This document shows positions 58,126 to 64,000 of a DNA stretch of 64,000 nt, one piece after another. The number at the start of each line of letters is the position of its first letter. Position 1 is the stretch's first letter. The notes under the pieces were generated by a model, which was not told where the DNA came from, ran no database searches, and worked only from the letters and a program-made list of their open reading frames with translations. Origin of the DNA: Phycisphaerae bacterium (GTDB lineage: Bacteria > Chloroflexota > Anaerolineae > 4572-78 > J111); the NCBI GenBank assembly GCA_028285035.1, contig JANQQF010000155.1, positions 134,387-198,386 of the forward strand, read 5' to 3'. The position numbers and the translations under genes are program-made.

Positions 58126-59706
58126 CTATTCAGCCAGGGTGGCTGAACTCCAGCTCAGTTGCTCATCCCACCAGTAACGTTCATCAAATGGGGGGCGCTC
58201 AGGTGGACCCAGGGTAACATCATCGAAGGTAATGACAGATTGGGTGTAACCGCTATCGACATGCATCATCCATATCCCCCAGTCATCCTCTCGATCTGAG
58301 ACAAAAGCCAGCCATTCTCCATCAGATGACCAAGTCGGTAGACCTTCGATTGTCGAGCTATGGGTCAATCGACGAACATTATCACCATCACTATCGACCA
58401 TGTATATATCCCAATTGCCATTCGGGTTAGCCATGTAGGCAATATCCTCACCAGTCGGCGACCAATCAGGGGCTTTTGCTAACGAATCGAGTAATAAAGG
58501 TGACGCCCCATGCTCACTGTTCTCTAAATCTGCCAGCCATAAACCGCACTGATAACCATTTATCCAACTATCACAGCTTTCAAATGCAAAGCGATAGCCA
58601 TCAGGGGCAAAGGTGGGCGATTTTCCTTCACGACGCAGATTCACTTCCATCGAGCCATCTCCCCACGCCGTATAGAGACGCCAATATCGATCACTTTCCC
58701 GCTGGGAGGCAAAGATGATTCGATTTTCAGTGGGGGACCAATCAGCTTGGGCATCTTCCCAGAAATCGGTTACCGCTGTTGAAAATTGCCCCGATGAGGC
58801 ACTTGTTCCCAAAGCACGAGGGGCAGTTGGATCTCCCCAAGCACGATAGGCAATTTGAAAATCTCCATTGCCCCGATCCACTAAGGCTGGCTCGGACACC
58901 CCGGGCAATTCAAATTTTTGTAGATTACTACCATCTGTGTTAATAAAGTGTGTTTCATAAAATTGTAGATGAGGATTATAAAGAGCAAAAGCAATTGTGC
59001 CTTCAGGCGGGATAGGCCTTTGCCGAGAAGGCGTCTTACCAGTGGTGTCAAGTAACATTGGTGGCTCAGATCGCATACCAGAGGAATTAGTCGTCTGAAC
59101 ATGATCAGGTCTCTCCGCTCGCTCACTTACTTGTGGCTCATCAACACTGACAGAGATTGGCTCTCGCTGTACTTTATCAGACACAATCGCAATTGTATCC
59201 CCTAAACTGTTCACCCCTGGTGTTGGTGATACAACAGATAGGCTAGGTTGAGTTTCTTCAAAAGCAATCGCTGGCGTTGGTATTGGGGTTGGTCGCCCGC
59301 CTAAATCAACTAAGCTGGCTGACTCTGCATTAGAGATAGGCTCCGTTTCAATACCAAATTGCCCCTGAGTGACTGCCATTACGCCAAAGGCCATCACCCC
59401 AACAACCGCTATCGTTCCAACGGCATTCAACATCTTCCCAGGCAATGCCCAATTAAATCGACGTGAAGCTCGCTCAGTAAGCCATACACCACGAACTTGT
59501 TGATGCAATCGGGAGGGAGGGGTAGGTTGACCTAATTTGTTTTTTAGTAGGGGTGTTAATTCATTTGTGATACGTTGAGCAGCAAATAAACGATAAGCAC
59601 AGGTAGGACAAATAGAGATGTGATCTTCAAACGCTTCAACCTCTTTAGGAGAAAGTTGCTTATCCAAGTAAGCTTCAATTTGCTTCGTAACGTGTTTAAT
59701 GGGCAT
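58126..59706 (-). CDS. Zinc-finger anti-sigma factor with external PD40 propeller
   Basis: I start at the ATG at 59706 (MPIKHVTKQIEAYL), which overlaps the sigma factor stop by 11 bases; this gives 526 residues. The N-terminal ZAS domain has HISICPTC (H-x3-C-x2-C) near residue 33. A transmembrane helix lies at about 95-117. A Pro/Thr-rich linker leads to a TolB/PD40 propeller (PTWSSDGEWLAFVSDRED, DWSPTGEDIAYM, WSPTENRIIFAS) ending in WWDEQLSWSSA. The expected role is to hold the ECF sigma inactive until the outer propeller senses a signal. Its last blades closely resemble those of the FHA protein at 25046. Confidence 0.92.
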   Translation of the reverse strand: MPIKHVTKQIEAYLDKQLSPKEVEAFEDHISICPTCAYRLFAAQRITNELTPLLKNKLGQPTPPSRLHQQVRGVWLTERASRRFNWALPGKMLNAVGTIAVVGVMAFGVMAVTQGQFGIETEPISNAESASLVDLGGRPTPIPTPAIAFEETQPSLSVVSPTPGVNSLGDTIAIVSDKVQREPISVSVDEPQVSERAERPDHVQTTNSSGMRSEPPMLLDTTGKTPSRQRPIPPEGTIAFALYNPHLQFYETHFINTDGSNLQKFELPGVSEPALVDRGNGDFQIAYRAWGDPTAPRALGTSASSGQFSTAVTDFWEDAQADWSPTENRIIFASQRESDRYWRLYTAWGDGSMEVNLRREGKSPTFAPDGYRFAFESCDSWINGYQCGLWLADLENSEHGASPLLLDSLAKAPDWSPTGEDIAYMANPNGNWDIYMVDSDGDNVRRLTHSSTIEGLPTWSSDGEWLAFVSDREDDWGIWMMHVDSGYTQSVITFDDVTLGPPERPPFDERYWWDEQLSWSSATLAE

Positions 59707-60328
59707 TCCGTGTCTCAAGCACTTCTGGGGCGGAGAATCCTTGAGCAACCAAGGAATCGGCTAGCCGCCGCCGCGCATTGTGTAACCGAGAATAGATTGT
59801 CCCTTCGGGACAATCTAACATCTTAGAAATTTCAACTGCTGGAATTTCAGCGTAATAATGCAGTACCACCACTTCTTTAAGTGGTGCACTCAACCCCTGA
59901 ACGGCATCCCACAACATTCTCTGATATTCGCCACGTAAGGCCCGGCTTTCAGGACCAGGCCGACCATCGGGAATATCAGGCACTTCACCTGTGGGGCGCA
60001 GCCAAGGAATAGTCATCAAGCGCTTGCGGCGCAAGTGACTGCGACAGTAGTTCAAGGCAATTTGATAGAGCCAGGTACCAAAGCTAGCCCGGCTTGGATC
60101 AAATCTTTTGCGGGCTTTGTAGGCTCGCATAAAGGTCTCTTGAACCACATCCTCTGCGGATTGTGTTTGTTGTAACATCGCCCAGCCTAGGCGATATATT
60201 GCTAGAGAATGTTGATGATAAAGCTCATCAAAAGCCCGCTCATCCCCATCCTGCCAGCGTTTAACTAATTCGTTTTCGGTCACGACCTGCTCAGCAAGTT
60301 TTTTTGATTTCACCTGATTATACGCCAT
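59696..60328 (-). CDS. ECF-family RNA polymerase sigma factor
   Basis: The 210 residues have sigma region 2 (FDELYHQHSLAIYRLGWAML, SAEDVVQETFMRAY, TWLYQIALNYCRSHLRR) and region 4 with its HTH (VVVLHYYAEIPAVEISKML, CPEGTIYSRLHNARRRL). It directs RNA polymerase to extracytoplasmic-stress promoters. Translational overlap with the cognate anti-sigma is normal for the class. I looked for an autoregulatory AAC-type promoter upstream (60329-60553) and saw none that was convincing. The start is the ATG at 60328. Confidence 0.96.
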   Translation of the reverse strand: MAYNQVKSKKLAEQVVTENELVKRWQDGDERAFDELYHQHSLAIYRLGWAMLQQTQSAEDVVQETFMRAYKARKRFDPSRASFGTWLYQIALNYCRSHLRRKRLMTIPWLRPTGEVPDIPDGRPGPESRALRGEYQRMLWDAVQGLSAPLKEVVVLHYYAEIPAVEISKMLDCPEGTIYSRLHNARRRLADSLVAQGFSAPEVLETRNAH

Positions 60329-60553
60329 TGTTCACCAATCCTTTACTAAAGACACGTCAACTTTAGCAAAATCCAAGCCAAAGCCAAAACTTTGAGTAAT
60401 CTAGGCTGATGCTAGAAAACCCTCTGTTTGCAAATTGAATTTAGATTAGTTTACTTAAAAATAGATAAGAATGACGGTCAAAAGGCTGACGCAATTCTGA
60501 CGATTATCCAGCGATTGAGAGACATAGCCAATGTTATGTCTCCCAATATGATT

Positions 60554-61231
60554 TTAAGAGCCGATTCGCAGTTCTTGTTGGATGACCCGTTCAAAAACAT
60601 CAAAAGGCTGGTTTCCCTCTATTCGTTGGCCATTGATAAAGAAAGTCGGTGTCGCTTGAACCCCTTGCCGAGCGGCTGCTTGGACGGCACTTGCTACATC
60701 ATTCCGATGGGTTCGGCTCGACAAGCAGTCACCAAATGCATCTTGGTTCATTTCAACCTGGTTGGCAACAGCCACTAAACTACTTTGATCTAATGCACCA
60801 AAATTTTCGAACAGGGCATGTTGATACTCAAAAAAGACCCCTTGATCCGCAGCACACCAAGCTGCTTCTGCGGCCAATGCTGTTTCTTGGCGCAAACTAA
60901 ACGGATGCACTATATAACGCACCTGATCAGTTTCAACATAGGTCTCAATTAATCGTTCCGAAGTATTCAAGACAAAATCCCGACAGTGAGGACAACCATA
61001 ATCAGAATATTCAATAATCGTTACCTGAGCATCTTCCGGCCCTAAGGCGGGGAATTCGCTAACATCAACAGGCTCCAACGGCTGATTCTCAATTGATCCC
61101 AACCAAATGAGACCGCCTACCAAAAGAATTGCGACAAGCCCAACAACCCCGATTAACATCGGCGAGACCGCAGGCTTATTTTGCTTTTGTTGTAATTTTT
61201 GACGTTTTGTTTTTTGATTTTTCTTAGACAT
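60554..61231 (-). CDS. Membrane-anchored DsbA-family thiol oxidoreductase
   Basis: The 225-residue protein has a Lys/Gln-rich N-tail, one transmembrane helix at about 25-47 and an external thioredoxin-fold domain with the active site YGCPHCRDF near residue 80 and the cis-Pro loop VQATPTFFING near 190. Two more Cys lie in AAWCAADQG and DCLSS. It probably forms or reshapes disulfides on the outer face. Its place after the cupredoxin, PCuAC and SCO genes suggests a role in keeping Cu-site Cys in the right redox state. It starts 5 bases after the cupredoxin stop. A GAGACATA/TATGTCTC hairpin (60518-60543) follows the gene. Confidence 0.93.
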   Translation of the reverse strand: MSKKNQKTKRQKLQQKQNKPAVSPMLIGVVGLVAILLVGGLIWLGSIENQPLEPVDVSEFPALGPEDAQVTIIEYSDYGCPHCRDFVLNTSERLIETYVETDQVRYIVHPFSLRQETALAAEAAWCAADQGVFFEYQHALFENFGALDQSSLVAVANQVEMNQDAFGDCLSSRTHRNDVASAVQAAARQGVQATPTFFINGQRIEGNQPFDVFERVIQQELRIGS

Positions 61232-61236
61232 CTTTT

Positions 61237-61641
61237 CTATCCTTCATTTTCTGAAAAAATTGACCACGGGGCAGGATTCACCACGAGACGCATTTGTTGC
61301 GTCTTATGAAATGTACAAGCCCCTTCATATGTAATCGGTCGATTAAATCGCTTTGTTAAGGTAGCATTAGGGCCGATAACGAAAGGTCCTAAATTATGGG
61401 TGACATCATCCTCATTATGAATGATTAAAGTATCTTTAACCCCTAAGGTCAAAATAATCTCCTCAGGAAAATCTACAATCACATCCTCTTCGCCAACGTT
61501 AGCTGGGATTACGTAAGTGACTGTCCGATACGCATCCCATTGATTTACAGCAAACCATCCTAAGAAAATTATCAGCAAAAAGCTGACGATCAACCACCAA
61601 CTAAATTTTTTCCATTTTACTTGAGGATTATTAAAACTCAT
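61237..61641 (-). CDS. Membrane-anchored cupredoxin-like copper protein
   Basis: The 134 residues have an N-terminal transmembrane helix (about 15-33, WWLIVSFLLIIFLGWFAV) and a beta-rich external domain. A His in DVTHNLGPF and the cluster GACTFHKTQQM, which has the plastocyanin spacing C-x2-H-x4-M, give all four ligands of a type 1 copper site. Possible roles are electron transfer or copper binding during oxidase assembly. It lies 25 bases after the PCuAC gene and 5 before the DsbA-like gene. Confidence 0.87.
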   Translation of the reverse strand: MSFNNPQVKWKKFSWWLIVSFLLIIFLGWFAVNQWDAYRTVTYVIPANVGEEDVIVDFPEEIILTLGVKDTLIIHNEDDVTHNLGPFVIGPNATLTKRFNRPITYEGACTFHKTQQMRLVVNPAPWSIFSENEG

Positions 61642-61666
61642 AGATCTTAACTAACCATATCCTCAA

Positions 61667-62248
61667 CTACTCCATATCTTCCGTGTGGTCCATATCATGT
61701 TCCATTTCATCCTCATTATGGTGGTCCATATGTCCCTCGTCGCTCTTAGAGTCATCGTGACCGCTATGGTCATCATGGTTGTGATCATTAGCCCCCTCTT
61801 GAACTTTGGATTTGATCACAACCGCGCCAGACTGTTCGAAATTTAGGGTGACTTCAAACTCTTGACCAGGCACGAGGTCTTCTTTAAGTCCCATCAGCAT
61901 AATATGCTTGCCACCTGGCTCAAAATCAACAGATCCACCACTAGTAATTTCCACATTAGAAATGGGACTCATTTGCATTACATCATTGTCATCCATTTTT
62001 GTTTCGTGCAGTTCAACTGCATTGGCAATATCTGTCTCAGCACCAATGAGTGTATCTGCCCCCCCCTCATTCATCAGGTGAAAATACACCGCACCATTGC
62101 CCCCAGACGCTGCCTGTCGGGACCAGGCATCCATCACCATCACCTTTGGCTCGGTGCTATTACTCCCTGTTTCCACGGCGGCTGTTCCACACGCAGCCAA
62201 AAGCATTATCAACACAAAAAGCACAAATTTTATTGTAACAAATTTCAT
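61667..62248 (-). CDS. PCuAC-type periplasmic copper chaperone lipoprotein
   Basis: The 193 residues begin with a lipoprotein signal ending LMLLAAC, then a PCuAC domain with the Cu(I) ligands in ELHETKM and in the later HIMLMGL (H-x-M type motifs). The C-terminus from about residue 155 is a long His/Asp/Met-rich tail (DHNHDDHSGHDD, HMDHHNED), which could bind extra copper. PCuAC delivers Cu to the CuA or CuB site of cytochrome c oxidase, with SCO1. Its ATG overlaps the SCO1 stop by one base (TGATG). Outer face of the cell membrane. Confidence 0.94.
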   Translation of the reverse strand: MKFVTIKFVLFVLIMLLAACGTAAVETGSNSTEPKVMVMDAWSRQAASGGNGAVYFHLMNEGGADTLIGAETDIANAVELHETKMDDNDVMQMSPISNVEITSGGSVDFEPGGKHIMLMGLKEDLVPGQEFEVTLNFEQSGAVVIKSKVQEGANDHNHDDHSGHDDSKSDEGHMDHHNEDEMEHDMDHTEDME

Positions 62249-62874
62249 CAGAAATTCTCCTGTTGTAGTAGGTAATTCAAATCGCTTTGCAAATCTTCAA
62301 CAATAGACCCGGCTGGATCGAATCCATATTGCAATAGCATTTGGCGTTGCGAACCAACCAAGTAGATACGAGCGGTATGACTGACCAAATAACTTGCCAC
62401 TGAGTCATCAACAACTTCTTTTTTGGCAAACACACCATATTCAGCCATAACAGACTCAAGCACACTCGGTTCACCTGTCAATCCCACAAAATTTGGATCA
62501 AATACAGACAAATAGCGGTTAAGCACTTCTGGCGTATCCCGTTCAGGATCAACTGAGATGAACACAACCTTTACATTCTGTCGTTGCTCATCCGTCAAGT
62601 CGGCCATCGCCTGCTTGATATGTCCCAGTGTCATCGGACAAACATCAGGGCAAAAGGTATAGCCAAACGTAATGAGTGTAATCTGCCCTCCTAGTTGGCT
62701 GAACCGAACTGCTTCACCTTCGTTCGAAACCAATTCAAAATCGGACATTGCCAAGGGTGGGTCTAAACGAAAACCAGCGAACTCATAGTTAGAGGCAAAT
62801 GATTGGCAGGACAAACCAAGGAATGACATTGTTATCAATAACAATACCTTATAGATATATGATTTTTTCTTCAC
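62248..62874 (-). CDS. SCO1/SenC copper chaperone for cytochrome oxidase
   Basis: The 208-residue protein has an N-terminal hydrophobic segment (about 8-22, ending LGLSC, a weak lipobox) and a thioredoxin-like SCO domain. The copper ligands are the Cys pair in TFCPDVCP (C-x3-C) near 78 and a His in LVSHTARIYLV near 165. SCO proteins load or reduce the CuA site of aa3/ba3-type oxidases. Its presence implies aerobic respiration by a haem-copper oxidase, whose genes are not in this window. It is translationally coupled to PCuAC. Confidence 0.95.
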   Translation of the reverse strand: MKKKSYIYKVLLLITMSFLGLSCQSFASNYEFAGFRLDPPLAMSDFELVSNEGEAVRFSQLGGQITLITFGYTFCPDVCPMTLGHIKQAMADLTDEQRQNVKVVFISVDPERDTPEVLNRYLSVFDPNFVGLTGEPSVLESVMAEYGVFAKKEVVDDSVASYLVSHTARIYLVGSQRQMLLQYGFDPAGSIVEDLQSDLNYLLQQENF

Positions 62875-62978
62875 AATGACATCTCACAGCATTATACATT
62901 GACATAATATAAAATTCAGTTTATGTTATGTATAATAGATAAAATTAATATTTTTATTTGAGCAATAGGTATGAAGAA

Positions 62979-63404
62979 TTAGATTAGAATAGGGGGCTTT
63001 AGAGGGGGAGGCAACCACGCCGAAGAAAGTATTAACACATCACCAACAACATCACCAACAACTTCAGCGTATGCGGTTGAATTTGGCATCGCTTTTACCA
63101 ACAAATAGCCATGGGCTAAACCTGAACGTGCAAAGTTGTTAACTGGATCAATGTTTTGTTTCGTGATGGCTTCCGATTGTGTTGCCCAATAATATTGTAG
63201 GTGCGACTCAAGAACCCACTCCGCAACGAGTTCAGGGGGCAGGGGTAATGGGTTATGAGAATGAAATCCGCCCTCAAAAATAGCTAAATGATAGGGGTGG
63301 TCATGATGATCACGAAACGCATCGAAATAAGCCGAAGGGCCTATACCACCGATACATATAATCAAAACCCAATAAATTATTTTGACCGAACGCGTTAGCT
63401 TCAT
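62979..63404 (-). CDS. Unknown His-rich membrane-anchored protein upstream of SCO1
   Basis: The 141 residues have an N-terminal hydrophobic segment (about 9-27) followed by a short His-rich region (RDHHDHPYHL, FHSHNPL) and a hydrophobic C-terminus. I know no matching family. The His cluster next to a transmembrane helix and the location 104 bases upstream of SCO1 on the same strand suggest a copper- or metal-binding role (inference). A short tandem repeat, ACATCACCAACA twice at about 63037-63060, encodes VVGDVVGD. The start ATG lacks a strong ribosome site. Confidence 0.68.
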   Translation of the reverse strand: MKLTRSVKIIYWVLIICIGGIGPSAYFDAFRDHHDHPYHLAIFEGGFHSHNPLPLPPELVAEWVLESHLQYYWATQSEAITKQNIDPVNNFARSGLAHGYLLVKAMPNSTAYAEVVGDVVGDVLILSSAWLPPPLKPPILI

Positions 63405-64000
63405 AATCGACCAGAAGAAATTCCTGTAATATCGAAAAAATTATGGGCCTTTTCTGAGGAATGTCAAATAGATTATGATTTAGCAACCATGATGAACCAT
63501 AAGACTCCCCAAAATATACATAATGTGGTACACTAGCTTTACATATTCAGTTGACATATTATATAATACAGAGGAAATTGTTAAGTATTTGGCAGAAAGT
63601 TTTAGGAATAAAGGATTGCTCAAAAACCAAAAATAGCCTCAACTATTATCAATTGTGCGCCAAATTTAGAAAGTAAACGGCTGACTTGATCTTATTTTGA
63701 ACAAAAATCGCCCATTAAAATTTATCAGTTTTCCCAACACTTCTTGCCGTTTACTTAAGTAATTCGTAAAAAGCAGTTAGAAGTAAAAAACTTAGAGAGC
63801 TTCGTTACAAACGGGCCAAAATGTACTCAAATTTTGGCGAATTATTAATAGAGTTGTTCCTGAATAAGTAATCATATCAGACTACCCTGATTTAACAGTA
63901 AATTGAGGGATGAATCGAATGAAAATCTTTGGTAAATCCTCAAATTCGCTGTAAAACCGGAACATCTGATCTCTAAACCTTATTGCGGAACACGTTTAAT
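63405..64000. other. Gene-free right edge
   Basis: About 600 A+T-rich bases without a credible gene. An 11-bp perfect inverted repeat, AAGTAAACGGC at 63671-63681 and its complement at 63746-63756, spans 86 bases. I see no clear promoter, RNA gene or insertion-sequence end. The left part should hold the promoter of the copper operon. Confidence 0.6.

Noticed and set aside
1..64000. Mobile element or prophage in the window
   Set aside because: No transposase, integrase, phage structural gene or insertion-sequence ends were seen.

Overview
The window reads as a chromosomal segment of a free-living, oxygen-using bacterium, most likely a Chloroflexota member of the Anaerolineae/Caldilineae/Ardenticatenia type (inference). 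Reasons: moderate G+C, a secreted protein ending in a YLPAVLKP-like tail of the sort I associate with Chloroflexota, TolB/PD40 propellers hung on membrane-anchored signalling proteins, the gene order sufCBDSU with Rieske and SufT partners, and several B12-type radical SAM proteins. Most genes lie on the minus strand. I see no rRNA, tRNA, CRISPR array, prophage or transposase.

Layout. 1-3.4 kb: the 3'-truncated end of a MoxR ATPase gene and a RarA/methyltransferase-like fusion. 3.7-8.9 kb: a secreted protein, then a K+ channel, a free-standing RCK protein and a membrane hydrolase in a tightly packed operon. 8.9-23.0 kb: a large nucleoside/ADP-ribose salvage island on one strand, with a complete BMP-type ABC importer, an ADP-ribosylglycohydrolase, two nucleoside hydrolases, four PfkB-family sugar/nucleoside kinases, an MTA/adenosine-deaminase-like amidohydrolase and one unknown protein. 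23.2-31.7 kb: four radical SAM enzymes (three with B12-binding-type N-domains) around an FHA-TM-PD40 protein. 32.0-38.4 kb: a small winged-helix protein, a PP2C-like/NHL membrane protein, guaA-xpt purine genes and a coiled-coil membrane protein. 38.5-43.9 kb: a pentapeptide-repeat lipoprotein, a CxxC protein, a TetR regulator with a palindromic operator over its promoter, a GrdB/PrdB-family gene interrupted by an in-frame TGA that looks like a selenocysteine codon, an A-type Fe-S carrier, and a fifth radical SAM protein with a 68-residue companion. 43.9-46.0 kb: an MBL hydrolase and an FprA-type ferredoxin reductase. 46.3-57.5 kb: a sulfur island, with a CysO/MoeZ/CysM cysteine pathway behind a leader that looks like a riboswitch/attenuator, the SUF operon, divergent sufR and the Mrp/ApbC carrier. 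57.6-60.3 kb: a DinB-like protein and an ECF sigma/anti-sigma pair whose anti-sigma carries a PD40 propeller. 60.5-63.4 kb: a copper module (DsbA-like, cupredoxin, PCuAC, SCO1), pointing to cytochrome c oxidase assembly. 63.4-64.0 kb: no gene.

How the parts connect. The nucleoside island and guaA/xpt together support scavenging of purine nucleosides and possibly ADP-ribosyl compounds. SUF, SufT, Mrp and the A-type carrier form an Fe-S supply line that would serve the five radical SAM enzymes. The CysO route supplies cysteine, the sulfur source for SufS. The most noteworthy items are the unsplit selenoprotein gene with a well-placed SECIS hairpin, the cysO leader with a terminator/antiterminator pair, the CysO tail ending Gly-Gly-Arg, and the reuse of one PD40 sensor module on two different signalling domains.
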